This document shows, one piece after another, positions 16,692 to 24,719 of a stretch of DNA of 50,762 bases; positions within the stretch are counted from its first letter, which is position 1, and every line of letters starts with the position of its first letter. The stretch is from the NCBI GenBank assembly GCA_009838735.1, contig VXQZ01000051.1:2949-53710 (forward strand), read 5' to 3'. Below the pieces are notes generated by a model, which had not been told where the DNA came from, made no database searches, and saw nothing but the letters and a program-made list of their open reading frames with translations. A program made the translations under genes and the position numbers. Source of the stretch: Chloroflexota bacterium. GTDB taxonomy: Bacteria > Chloroflexota > Dehalococcoidia > Bin125.

Positions 16692-18370
16692 GCAGCGGCG
16701 AACCCTCACCGAAGTACATCTTCATCACCGGCGGCGTGATCTCCTCCGTCGGCAAGGGCATCACCACCGCTTCACTCGGACGACTGCTTCAGTCCCGCGG
16801 CGTTTCGGTCACCGTTCAGAAGCTCGATCCCTACCTCAACGTCGACCCGGGCACGATGTCGCCGTACCAGCATGGAGAGGTCTACGTCACTGACGACGGC
16901 GCCGAGACCGACCTCGACCTCGGCCACTACGAACGATTCCTCGATCAGAACCTGACCACCGCCTCCTCGGTCACCATGGGTCAGATTTCGGCGTCCGTGA
17001 TCGAGCGGGAGCGTCGCGGAGACTACCTCGGCGGCACGATTCAGACCGTGCCGCACGTCACCGACCTGGTCAAAGAACGCGTCCGTAACCTGGCGAAGAG
17101 CGCAGGAGTGGATGTGTTGATCGTCGAAGTCGGCGGCACGGTCGGCGACATCGAGGGCCAGGCGTTTCTCGAGGCGATCCGCCAGATGCGCTACGAGGAG
17201 CCGCGCAACGGCACCCTCGCGATCCACGTGACGCCGCTCTTCCATCTCAAAGCGACGAACGAGCTCAAGACCAAGCCGACCCAGCACTCGGTCCGCACCC
17301 TGCGCAGCATGGGTATTCAACCGGACGTGATCATTTCGCGCACCGACATCCCCGCCGACGAGTCGATCACCGACAAACTGGCCCTGTTCTGCGACGTCCC
17401 GGCCGAAGCGGTGATGACCCTGGAAACCGCATCGTCGATCTACCAGGTGCCCGCGATCCTTGAGCGGGCGGGACTGACCGAACTGACGCTTGAGCGGCTC
17501 GGGCTTGAGGCGAGATCCCCCGACCCGGGACGTTCAATCGGCGACTGGATTGAATGGACCGACCGCCTCTCCCGAACCGACCGCGTGTGCCGGGTCGCGA
17601 TCGTGGGTAAGTACATCGAGCTGCGCGATGCGTATCTGTCGGTCAAGGAGGCGTTGATTCACGCTGGCGCGCAACGCGGCGCCAGCGTCGACATCACCTG
17701 GATTCAATCGGACGATCTCGATCACGCCGACCAGCCGGAGATCGCCGCGGCGCTGGCCGACGTCGATGGCGTGATCGTGCCGGGAGGGTTCGGAGAGCGG
17801 GGCATCGAAGGCGAAGTCGGCGTGGCCCGCTTCGCCCTTGAACAGAACATCCCCTACCTCGGGCTCTGCCGGGGGATGCAAAACATGGTCATCGCCTTCG
17901 CCCGCGAGCGACTCGACCTGCCCCAGGCTAATACGACCGAGGCCGACGAGCAGACCATCGACCCCGTCATCGCCCTGCTCGACGAGCAGCGCGAAGTCAC
18001 CGAGATGGGCGGCACCATGCGGTTGGGCAAGTATCCCTGTGCCCTGCTGCCCGAGACTCGGGCGTATGAGCTGTATCAGTCGGAATTCGCCTACGAGCGT
18101 CACCGCCATCGTTGGGAGTTCAACCCGCAGTACCGCGATCGCTTCGAGCGAGCCGGACTGATCGCCAGCGGCACTTCGCGAGACGGAGAGTTGGTCGAGA
18201 TCGCCGAGGTCTGCGAGCACCCGTTCATGCTCGGTTCGCAGTTCCACCCCGAGCTCAAGTCACGTCCCGAGCGTTCGCATCCCCTGTTCCTCGGCTTCAT
18301 CGATTCCGTCCTGGCCGAGTCGGAAACCGCGCTGCGCCATCCGGTCGGGGCGACCAACTCGTCGCATTGA
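16688..18370 (+). CDS. pyrG: CTP synthase
   Basis: A 560-residue enzyme converting UTP to CTP with ATP and glutamine-derived ammonia. The N-terminal synthetase domain opens with YIFITGGVISSVGKGITTASLG and includes LDPYLNVDPGTMSPYQHGEV and VGGTVGDIE. The C-terminal class I glutamine amidotransferase domain carries the nucleophile in YLGLCRGMQNMV and the His/Glu pair in GSQFHPELKSRP. The length is normal. The GTG start overlaps the ThiS/MoaD-like gene's stop by four bases, with an AGGAG about 13 bases upstream. It is the last gene before a 600-base non-coding region. Identification is secure. Confidence 0.97.
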   Translation: MSSGEPSPKYIFITGGVISSVGKGITTASLGRLLQSRGVSVTVQKLDPYLNVDPGTMSPYQHGEVYVTDDGAETDLDLGHYERFLDQNLTTASSVTMGQISASVIERERRGDYLGGTIQTVPHVTDLVKERVRNLAKSAGVDVLIVEVGGTVGDIEGQAFLEAIRQMRYEEPRNGTLAIHVTPLFHLKATNELKTKPTQHSVRTLRSMGIQPDVIISRTDIPADESITDKLALFCDVPAEAVMTLETASSIYQVPAILERAGLTELTLERLGLEARSPDPGRSIGDWIEWTDRLSRTDRVCRVAIVGKYIELRDAYLSVKEALIHAGAQRGASVDITWIQSDDLDHADQPEIAAALADVDGVIVPGGFGERGIEGEVGVARFALEQNIPYLGLCRGMQNMVIAFARERLDLPQANTTEADEQTIDPVIALLDEQREVTEMGGTMRLGKYPCALLPETRAYELYQSEFAYERHRHRWEFNPQYRDRFERAGLIASGTSRDGELVEIAEVCEHPFMLGSQFHPELKSRPERSHPLFLGFIDSVLAESETALRHPVGATNSSH

Positions 18371-18451
18371 TGGACTCTCCACCGTTGCTCCACAGACCCC
18401 CCGGTCCCCTCCCCCGTCACGGAGTCGCGCATGATCCCACGACGACCGACT

Positions 18452-18483
18452 CCCTCTCCCTCTGGGAGAGGGCTGGGGTGAGG
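18452..18483. repeat. Dispersed REP-like palindrome
   Basis: CCCTCTCCC (18452-18460), a 3-base loop and GGGAGAGGG (18464-18472) form a perfect 9-bp hairpin, followed by CTGGGGTGAGGG. This matches, from memory, a common interspersed bacterial palindrome of the CCCTCACCC...CCCTCTCCC type. It lies about 80 bases after pyrG and could act as a weak 3' structure; no run of T follows it. Confidence 0.6.
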
Positions 18484-18717
18484 GCCCGGGTCAACCAACA
18501 GACACCAGTCAAGAGACGCAACAGCATGCCCGACCCTCCATGTGCCAGCTCAGACACACCCGCCGCTTCATATTCAGAACAAAAGAACAGTATTATGAAT
18601 GCCGACAACCAACTGTGAAGGTCAGTCACCCGATGAAGCGCACTCCAATCTCCACCCATCGGATTCCACCACTCGGCCGACGGCGCTCAATCGTGGGCTC
18701 GCGATTCTCACGCTCTG

Positions 18718-18813
18718 CCGAACAGAACCGAACGCATCCGAACAGAACCGAACGCGATCTGCGCCTGAACAAGGCTGAAAAAACCCGAAAAAACCTGAAA
18801 GAACTTGAAACGC
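18718..18813 (+). repeat. Phased 10-bp repeat array 1
   Basis: Nine decamers in two blocks, four at 18718-18757 and five at 18764-18813, separated by six bases. The consensus is CCYGAAMARA. The first block alternates CCGAACAGAA and CCGAACGCRW, giving an exact 18-base direct repeat with a 20-base period (18718-18735 and 18738-18755). The second block has units such as GCTGAAAAAA and CCTGAAAGAA. The 10-bp spacing puts an A-tract on the same helix face at each turn. It points toward the membrane-protein gene at 18970. Possible roles are intrinsic DNA bending or cooperative binding of a protein. Confidence 0.7.
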
Positions 18814-18905
18814 AAGCGCGCGCAATTCCCTGCAAAACACTGGAAATCCGCAGCCGGACGACGTCCAGAAAAAAGTTTCCCGAAAACCTGAAATCGTCTC
18901 CGCGG

Positions 18906-18932
18906 CGCGAATATCTTCGCGTTCGGCGAACG
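18906..18932. promoter_or_regulatory. Two overlapping palindromes upstream of membrane gene
   Basis: CGCGAA-TATC-TTCGCG at 18906-18921 is followed, sharing two bases, by CGTTCG-G-CGAACG at 18920-18932. Both are perfect inverted repeats. They end 37 bases before the start codon at 18970. They could be operators for a dimeric regulator or hairpins in the leader RNA. No bound protein can be named. Confidence 0.35.
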
Positions 18933-18969
18933 CTGTTCGGTCCCGCGAGGAGGTCGAGGGATCGGGCGC

Positions 18970-19446
18970 ATGAGTGAAGACGACATCTTCCGATTCCTCA
19001 CGAGCGTCGCCGCGCTCGTCTATGCCGGCGGCGTTGCCTCCCTGGCGTTGGCGTTGACTCGCGCCTGGCAGACCGACGATGCGGTTGAGCGCGATGTCCT
19101 CGTTCGCTCGGCCGACCGCGCACACACGCGGATGCTGTTGCCCGGGATCATCGCAACCGGCGTCTTGGGCGCCATCTGGGGCATCCGCGCAGACGGGGTC
19201 GACCCGATCGGGACCGGCTGGTTGTTGGCCGTGGAAGTGCTCTACCTGATTTCGCTGTTCGTGTTGGTGCCCGGTATGTTCGCCGGCGTGCGGCGGGTGC
19301 GGTTGCTGTCGCTGCAGGCGCGCAAGACGGGCCACATCTCGGATGAGCTGACCGATGCGCTCAATGACCGCGGCCCGCTGGTCTTTGCCGTGCTGATGGT
19401 CATCCTGCTGCCGGTCCAGGTCGCGCTGGTTACCGTGCAGCCATAG
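18970..19446 (+). CDS. Small integral membrane protein, DUF2269-like
   Basis: A 158-residue protein with four predicted membrane helices, near residues 5-30, 55-72, 80-105 and 133-156, and short loops. The second part contains LVPGMFAGVRRVRLLSLQARKTG and a C-terminal helix PLVFAVLMVILLPVQVALVTVQP. The arrangement resembles DUF2269-type predicted membrane proteins. No transport or enzymatic motif is seen. It stands after a long regulatory-looking intergenic region with repeats and palindromes, and 72 bases before the transaldolase gene. Function unknown. Confidence 0.7.
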   Translation: MSEDDIFRFLTSVAALVYAGGVASLALALTRAWQTDDAVERDVLVRSADRAHTRMLLPGIIATGVLGAIWGIRADGVDPIGTGWLLAVEVLYLISLFVLVPGMFAGVRRVRLLSLQARKTGHISDELTDALNDRGPLVFAVLMVILLPVQVALVTVQP

Positions 19447-19455
19447 CTGCCCCCT

Positions 19456-19492
19456 CATAGTGCAGCCTGAGTGGTTGCGTCATAATGCAGCC
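19456..19492. repeat. 12-base direct repeat upstream of transaldolase
   Basis: CATAGTGCAGCC (19456-19467) and CATAATGCAGCC (19481-19492) match at 11 of 12 positions with a 25-base period, in the 72-base gap before the transaldolase start. They may be tandem operator sites or a chance duplication. Confidence 0.35.
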
Positions 19493-19518
19493 ATAACGAT
19501 CGGTAAAGGAACCCGAGC

Positions 19519-20208
19519 ATGAAGATCTTCCTCGATACCGCCCGGCTCGACGAGATTCGGCAAGCCGTCGACTGGGGCGTCTGTGATGGCGTCACGACCA
19601 ACCCATCGCTGCACTCGCGCGCGGTCGCGCACGAGGGCGATGTTGCGATCACCTATCGAGAGCGCATCCTGCGAATTGCCGACATGGTCGACGGACCAAT
19701 CTCGGCTGAATGCGTCACGCGAACGACTGAGGAGCTGATCCTCGAAGCGCGTGAACTGGCGAGCTGGCATTCGAGCGTGGTCGTCAAAATCCCCATCGAT
19801 GGTCCGGGCCTGGCCGCGATCAAGGCGCTCTCCGAAGAAGGCATTCGGATCAACACGACGCTGATTTTCTCGCTCAATCAGGCGCTGCTGGCGGCGCGGG
19901 CCGGTGCGGCATTCGTGTCGCCCTTCGTGGGACGGCTCGACGACATCGGCGAGAACGGGATTCAACTCGTCGCCGACACGGTCGATCTGCTTGACCGGTT
20001 CAACCTGCCGGCCCAGGTAATCGCAGCCTCCTTGCGAAACACGGATCACACGGCCGAGGCGGCGCGAGTCGGCGCGCACGTCGCGACGATCCCGTTCCCG
20101 GTGCTGGAACAGATGCAGCTGCATCCGCTGACCGACAAGGGGATTCAGGCGTTTCTCGACGACTGGCACAAAGCAGAAGCGGCGCTCAAGGCACAGCCAG
20201 TCGGGTAA
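19519..20208 (+). CDS. Transaldolase, small fructose-6-phosphate aldolase type
   Basis: A 229-residue single-domain (beta/alpha)8 barrel of the TalC/FSA-type transaldolase subfamily, acting in the non-oxidative pentose phosphate pathway or as a fructose-6-phosphate aldolase. Seen: the start MKIFLDTARLDEI, GVTTNPSL, the Schiff-base Lys90 in SVVVKIPIDGPG, INTTLIFSLNQALLAARAGA, VSPFVGRLDD and VIAASLRN. The length is typical of this short type. GGTAAAGGAA precedes the ATG. Sequence alone does not clearly separate transaldolase from aldolase activity. Confidence 0.92.
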   Translation: MKIFLDTARLDEIRQAVDWGVCDGVTTNPSLHSRAVAHEGDVAITYRERILRIADMVDGPISAECVTRTTEELILEARELASWHSSVVVKIPIDGPGLAAIKALSEEGIRINTTLIFSLNQALLAARAGAAFVSPFVGRLDDIGENGIQLVADTVDLLDRFNLPAQVIAASLRNTDHTAEAARVGAHVATIPFPVLEQMQLHPLTDKGIQAFLDDWHKAEAALKAQPVG

Positions 20209-20214
20209 CTTTCC

Positions 20215-20235
20215 GCAATTCACGCTCGGAATTGC
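20215..20235. terminator. Small hairpin after transaldolase
   Basis: GCAATTC (20215-20221) and GAATTGC (20229-20235) form a perfect 7-bp stem with a 7-base loop, starting six bases past the transaldolase stop. No T-run follows, so it is at best a weak intrinsic terminator or a 3' stabilising hairpin. Confidence 0.35.
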
Positions 20236-20434
20236 TTGCCAATCGGCAAATCACGCGTCTAGGATTGAGTTTGTCCCTGAGAGATTGGTTTCAGCGCGCC
20301 GCGCCCGTTGATCTGGTTGGCGTCGTAGAGCGCAGGAACCCGGTTCCACACAGACTGTGCCAGTACCCAGTCCTTCTGCAACGACGGCCGATCCACGCAA
20401 CGAGCACGCGATGCGCCATTTCCAGAGGTAGCCG

Positions 20435-21712
20435 ATGACGAGCCTGAACATCCCCGAGCTTGAGAGTTTGACCCGCGAGGAGCTCCTCACCAAGGCCCGC
20501 GAACTTGAAGTCAGCGGGTTGTCGGGACTCAAGAAACAGGACATCGTCCTGCGTCTCTTGCAGGCCCAGTCGGAGGCCGAAGGCCACATTCTCTCCGGAG
20601 GCGTGCTCGAAATCGTCGACGACTCCTACGGCTTCTTGCGCGGAGAGTCGCTCCTGCCAGCTCCGACCGACGTCTATGTCTCGCAGAGCCTGGTCCGCCG
20701 CTCCGGCCTGCGCACCGGCGACTACGTGATCGGCTCGGTCCGTCCGCCGAAGCAGGGCGAGAAGTACTACGGACTCTCTCGCGTCGATCTCGTCAACGGC
20801 GTCAGCCCCGATGAGGCGGCTGCCAGGCCCAGCTTCGAGAATCTGACTGCCGTGTTTCCCCATCAGCGCTTTGAGCTGGAAACCGAGGATCCGGCGGAGC
20901 TTTCCGGCCGCGTGATCGACCTTGTCGCGCCGATGGGCCGCGGACAGCGCGGCTTGATCGTCAGCCCGCCCAAGGCTGGCAAGACCATGCTGCTCCAGTC
21001 CATCGCCAATGGAATTGCGGTCAACCATCCCGAAGTTCATCTCATGGTTGTTCTCATCGGCGAACGGCCGGAAGAGGTGACCGAGATGAAGCGCTCGGTG
21101 CGCGGCGAGGTCATCGCCTCCACCTTCGACGAGCCAGTCGAGGAACACACCCGCGTGGCCGAGCTGGGACTGGAACGAGCCAAGCGGCTGATGGAGATGG
21201 GCCGCGACGTCGTGATCCTGCTCGACTCGATCACCCGACTCACCCGCGCCTACAACCTCGAGATGCCCTCGACCGGGCGGACACTCTCCGGTGGCATCGA
21301 CCCCGTCGCGCTCTATCCGCCCAAGCGCTTCTTTGGCTCCGCTCGCAAGGCCGAGGAAGGAGGCTCGCTCACGATCATTTCGACCTGCCTCGTCGATACC
21401 GGCTCGCGCCTCGACGATGTGGTGTTCGAGGAATTCAAGGGCACCGGTAACTGGGAAGTCCGCCTCGACCGCAAGCTGGCCGAGCGCCGCATTTACCCCT
21501 CCATCGACATCGCCGCGTCATCCACCCGGCGCGAGGAACTGCTGCTCTCGGGCGAGGAACTCCAGCGTGTCTGGCTCCTCCGCCGCATGATGTCCGTCCT
21601 CGCCGGCTCTGGCGGCAGCGCCACCGAGCCGACCGAGCGCCTGCTCGACCGCCTGGCCAAGACCAAGTCCAACACCGAGTTCCTCGAAAACCTCACTGCC
21701 GCTGAGGCCTAG
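20435..21712 (+). CDS. rho: Transcription termination factor Rho
   Basis: A 425-residue hexameric RNA-dependent ATPase that ends transcription. Seen: the N-terminal Rho domain ([31 protein letters not shown]), the RNA-binding OSB-like domain ([14 protein letters not shown]...DVYVSQS), Walker A SPPKAGKT, Walker [16 protein letters not shown], the Q-loop/R-loop region [30 protein letters not shown], and the C-terminal [21 protein letters not shown]. The length is standard, without the long N-terminal insertions of many high-GC Rho proteins. A 226-base leader precedes it. The MmcQ/YjbR gene follows after two bases. Confidence 0.97.
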   Translation: MTSLNIPELESLTREELLTKARELEVSGLSGLKKQDIVLRLLQAQSEAEGHILSGGVLEIVDDSYGFLRGESLLPAPTDVYVSQSLVRRSGLRTGDYVIGSVRPPKQGEKYYGLSRVDLVNGVSPDEAAARPSFENLTAVFPHQRFELETEDPAELSGRVIDLVAPMGRGQRGLIVSPPKAGKTMLLQSIANGIAVNHPEVHLMVVLIGERPEEVTEMKRSVRGEVIASTFDEPVEEHTRVAELGLERAKRLMEMGRDVVILLDSITRLTRAYNLEMPSTGRTLSGGIDPVALYPPKRFFGSARKAEEGGSLTIISTCLVDTGSRLDDVVFEEFKGTGNWEVRLDRKLAERRIYPSIDIAASSTRREELLLSGEELQRVWLLRRMMSVLAGSGGSATEPTERLLDRLAKTKSNTEFLENLTAAEA

Positions 21713-21714
21713 AC

Positions 21715-22107
21715 ATGAACCGCAACGAAGTCGCCGACCTTTGCGAATCGCTGCCCGGCTCCTGGCCCGACTCGCCCTGGGGCGAAGACGATCTCGTCTA
21801 CAAGCTGGGCAACCGCAACGCCGACGGCAAGGGCGGCAAAATCTTCTGCTTCGTCGGCGGAGGCTCGACCGGCAGCAGGCCCCACGCCATCTCACTCAAG
21901 GCCGACCCCGCGATCGTCCCCGCTCTGCACCAGCAGTACGAAGCCGTCACCTTCCCCAGCTACTTGAACAAGTCCCACTGGGTCGCAATCACCCTCGAAT
22001 CCGACCTCCCCGACGACGAACTCGAAGACCTGATCGTCGACTCCTACGAACGCATCCTCGGTTCGTTCAGCAAACGCCAACAGCGTCTGATCAGAGGCGA
22101 GGAATAG
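21715..22107 (+). CDS. MmcQ/YjbR family protein
   Basis: A 130-residue protein of the MmcQ/YjbR family, a small alpha/beta fold likened to nucleic-acid-binding CyaY-like domains. Seen: the N-terminal helix EVADLCESLPGSWPDSPWGEDDLVYKLG, a strand GKIFCFVGG, AISLKADPAIVPALHQQY, then the signature FPSYLNKSHWVAITLESDLPDDELEDLIVDSYERI with a C-terminal helix. It begins two bases after the rho stop, so is probably co-transcribed with rho. The molecular role of the family is not established. Confidence 0.88.
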   Translation: MNRNEVADLCESLPGSWPDSPWGEDDLVYKLGNRNADGKGGKIFCFVGGGSTGSRPHAISLKADPAIVPALHQQYEAVTFPSYLNKSHWVAITLESDLPDDELEDLIVDSYERILGSFSKRQQRLIRGEE

Positions 22108-22113
22108 GGTCGA

Positions 22114-24015
22114 CTAGGCAGGAACGACCGACAGCTCCACCCGCGAGGCTCGCTCGGCGTTGTGGTGGATGGTGTTGAGCGCGGTCCGCGTGTGTGTCTG
22201 GCGGCCGACGGGTTCTCCCGTGTTGGGATTGACGTCGAATCTGGGGTAGTTGCTACTGCTGATCTCGACGGCGATCCGGTGCCCGGCTTTGAAGACGTTC
22301 GACGTGGGGTAGAGCTCGATCGTTACCTCGACCACATCACCGGGCGAGACCAGGTCCTCGCGGTCGTAGCCGTTGCGGAAGCGCAGGCGCTTGATGCTGT
22401 CGGTGATCCGCAGGTGGTAGCCCTCGGGATAGTCCGGATTGGGCGGGTAGCAGTCGAGCAACGCTGCTGTGAAGTCGGTGTCGGGAGCGCTGGTCGAGAC
22501 GCACAGATGGACCGTGACCGGGCCGCAGACTTCGGCGTCCTCGGCCAGCGGCTCGGTGCGGAAGGAGAGCACGTCCGATCGCGAGGCGGTCGGCAGGTAA
22601 GGCGGCTCGGCGCCCATCACGTCGGGCCGGGTGCGCTGGTCAGCACCGCCGGGCAGGATCAACTCCCGCGAGCGCTGCGTTGGCGGCCAGATTTGCGACT
22701 TGAGGGTCGGGTCTTCGGGCGCGAACTCACGCAGCGACGAGACGTTGGCGGAGATCGAGGGAACCGGGTTCTTCGGGTCGAAGTGGTAACTGGAGGAGCC
22801 GCCGTCTTCGCCCGCTGGTTCGCTCGCCAGGCCGCCGCCGGGCTGGAGGAACCAGTCGGCCGACTGCGCCTGGGCGGGAGGCCAGGCCGACTCGTCGCGC
22901 CACTCACCACCGTGGTCCATCCGGCCCGACGCGATCCGCCGTCCGCTGCCTCCGCCCATGACGAACATCTTGACCGGTGGCATCGCCGCCCAGCCGCTAT
23001 CGAGGTCCTTGAGCGTGTGGTCGAAGAACTGCAGTCGGAGATCCGAGATGCTCGGCGCGAGATTGCCCGACGTGGGCGCAGTCGGACCAAAATCGACATC
23101 GCCCGACCAGGTCCGGTCGAGCGTCACTTCGCCGTGCGTCCAGGGACCCATGAGCAGGTATTGCGGCGACGACATTGCCTCGGAGAAGGCCATGAACGAC
23201 TCAGTGGTGGCCCGGGTGTAGCTGTCGTACCAACCGCCCGAGTAGACGCTGGGGACATCGGCGGTCTGCCCGATAAATCGCTCGAAGTTCATCGACGGCA
23301 GCTGCCACAGCCAGTCGTCTTCGCGCCCGAGAGTCAGCAAGTCGATCGCCCAGCGCTCGTAATCCTGGGTCAGAGCGAGCGGCGTGTCGCCGTCGCGCCA
23401 GGGCAGATTGTTGAGGTAGCCGCGCAGGTCGACGGCGGCCTGGTCGAGCGCGGCGTAGAGCGCCGGGTCGCCGACGGCCTCGGGACTGACCGGAGCGTTC
23501 CAGAACGCCCAAGCGAGCCAGCGCAGCTCCAGCGCGCCGCCCTGTCGCAGGGACGAGGTGAGTCCATTGAACGCGCCCTGGTTGACCCACATCGCCGAGA
23601 GGTGTGGCGGATTCTGCGTCGCCGCGGCGGACTGCACCCAGCCCATATAGGACGTGCCGACGGTGCCGACCTTGCCTGTCGACCAGGGTTGCTCGGCGAG
23701 CCACTCGATGGTGTCGTAGCCGTCCTCAGCCTCGTTCTTGAGCAGGTAGAAGTCGCCCTCCGAGGCGAAGCGGCCGCGCACATCCTGCATGACTCGTGCG
23801 TAACCGCGGCTGGCCCACCATTCGCCGTCGGCGGCGAAGCCGAGTTTGTCGTAGGGCGTCCGAGTGAGCAATGTCGGCCAGGGACCATCCAGCGCGACGC
23901 CGTCGCGGGCGGGCAGGTAGACATCGGTGGCCAGCGTCACGCCGTCGCGCGTGGTCACTCGCCGATTGCGCTGGATGACGACTTCGAACTCGGGTTGCGA
24001 ATGCTGTCCGCTCAT
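22114..24015 (-). CDS. CocE/NonD family alpha/beta hydrolase
   Basis: A 633-residue hydrolase of the CocE/X-Pro dipeptidyl-peptidase (S15) family; relatives cleave esters such as cocaine, beta-lactam precursors or acyl groups. Seen: the N-terminal RRVTTRDGVTLATDVYLPA and PTLLTRTPYDK, the nucleophile elbow VGTVGTSYMGWVQ with Ser122, a helical cap, the acid region SGGWYDSYTRA, and the catalytic His in GPWTHGEVTLD. A C-terminal jelly-roll beta domain ends with RIAVEISSSNYPRFDVNPNTGEP. All expected parts are present. No signal peptide is evident. It starts one base after the stop of the MBL-fold gene, so the two form an operon. Substrate unknown. Confidence 0.93.
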   Translation of the reverse strand: MSGQHSQPEFEVVIQRNRRVTTRDGVTLATDVYLPARDGVALDGPWPTLLTRTPYDKLGFAADGEWWASRGYARVMQDVRGRFASEGDFYLLKNEAEDGYDTIEWLAEQPWSTGKVGTVGTSYMGWVQSAAATQNPPHLSAMWVNQGAFNGLTSSLRQGGALELRWLAWAFWNAPVSPEAVGDPALYAALDQAAVDLRGYLNNLPWRDGDTPLALTQDYERWAIDLLTLGREDDWLWQLPSMNFERFIGQTADVPSVYSGGWYDSYTRATTESFMAFSEAMSSPQYLLMGPWTHGEVTLDRTWSGDVDFGPTAPTSGNLAPSISDLRLQFFDHTLKDLDSGWAAMPPVKMFVMGGGSGRRIASGRMDHGGEWRDESAWPPAQAQSADWFLQPGGGLASEPAGEDGGSSSYHFDPKNPVPSISANVSSLREFAPEDPTLKSQIWPPTQRSRELILPGGADQRTRPDVMGAEPPYLPTASRSDVLSFRTEPLAEDAEVCGPVTVHLCVSTSAPDTDFTAALLDCYPPNPDYPEGYHLRITDSIKRLRFRNGYDREDLVSPGDVVEVTIELYPTSNVFKAGHRIAVEISSSNYPRFDVNPNTGEPVGRQTHTRTALNTIHHNAERASRVELSVVPA

Positions 24016-24016
24016 C

Positions 24017-24670
24017 TCACGCTCCTCTGGCCAGCAGCGGCGTCACGGTCGGCGCCGAGGGAATTGACGATCGGGTCACGTTGATGTGGTTATCGGACGG
24101 CGCCTCGGCCGTCACGCCCATCTCGCGCATGAACGCCGAGAGCGGTTCCAGGCCGGTTTGGACGGCGTCCGCGGCTTCCGGCTGGTAGAGCATCGGGATG
24201 ACGAGCGGGGCCGCGATTGCCCCAGCAACACTGGCGGCAGCCTCGGGTGAGAGGTGGGAGCCTCCGCCGCAGGGCAAGAGGACGACATCAGCGCGTTGCA
24301 GTTCTTCCATCGCTGAGCGCTCCGGCATCGCCTGTAGATCGCCCAGATGAGCCACGATGACTTCGTCGATGGTCACGATGAAGGCGACGTTGCGCGCACC
24401 TTCAGGACCTGGAGTCCGCACACCAGTCGCCAGCACTCGCTTGATCTCATACTCGCCGGGAGCGTCCAGTGTGCGCTGCGGTCCCGAAGACTCCAATGCC
24501 ACAGCGTCGATGAAATTATGCGACGTGTCCTGGCCTCTCGAGACCGTCACGATGTCCGCCGATGGCCGGTTCAACCGGAAACCGGTCGTGGGAGCACAGG
24601 GGTCCATGACCACGGCCGCTTCACGACCACGTAGACGAAACGCGGCATGACCGTACCAGGCGATATCCAT
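24017..24670 (-). CDS. MBL-fold (UlaG-like) protein with altered metal motif
   Basis: A 217-residue single-domain protein resembling the short UlaG-like metallo-beta-lactamase fold group. Seen: MDIAWYGHAAFRLRG, a strand VVMDP, LDAPGEYEIKRVLATGV, FIVTIDEVIVAHLGDLQ with the conserved Gly-Asp (110-111), and VVLLPCGGG. Where the family normally has the H-x-H-x-D-H zinc motif, this protein reads VTVSRGQDTSHN (residues 41-52). Most of the metal ligands therefore seem lost. It may be a non-catalytic or unusually metallated member. ATG 24670 is taken as start; a GTG six bases upstream is possible. It is translated just ahead of the CocE-type hydrolase. Confidence 0.75.
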   Translation of the reverse strand: MDIAWYGHAAFRLRGREAAVVMDPCAPTTGFRLNRPSADIVTVSRGQDTSHNFIDAVALESSGPQRTLDAPGEYEIKRVLATGVRTPGPEGARNVAFIVTIDEVIVAHLGDLQAMPERSAMEELQRADVVLLPCGGGSHLSPEAAASVAGAIAAPLVIPMLYQPEAADAVQTGLEPLSAFMREMGVTAEAPSDNHINVTRSSIPSAPTVTPLLARGA

Positions 24671-24719
24671 ACCCACAGCCTACGGAGCAGGTGACATATG
24701 CGCAGACGGGAGTGAGCGG

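Larger units (their letters stand above)
18371..18969. other. 600-base intergenic region with repeats
   Basis: No convincing gene is seen. It contains, in order, a dispersed palindrome (18452-18483), an A-rich stretch with a phased 10-bp repeat array (18718-18813), a further pair of similar decamer-like units around 18879-18894, and two abutting palindromes (18906-18932) before the next start. Open frames on both strands through here are low-complexity (Arg/Lys/Asn-rich) products of the repeats. The region is visibly poorer in GC than its surroundings. Confidence 0.6.

Noticed and set aside
18718-18813. Decamer array considered as a CRISPR or plasmid iterons
   Set aside because: Units are 10 bp without unique spacers, and no cas or replication initiator gene is near.
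18540-18977. A 145-codon plus-strand open frame in the intergenic region
   Set aside because: It translates the decamer repeats into Arg/Lys/Asn-rich sequence and runs into the next gene in another frame.
18622-19458. A 278-codon minus-strand open frame
   Set aside because: It is antisense to the membrane-protein gene and the repeat region, with no recognisable domain.
22162-24084. A 640-codon open frame antisense to the CocE-type hydrolase gene
   Set aside because: The opposite strand encodes a hydrolase with complete motifs; the antisense product is Arg/Gly/Val-rich with no domain, a normal GC-rich shadow.
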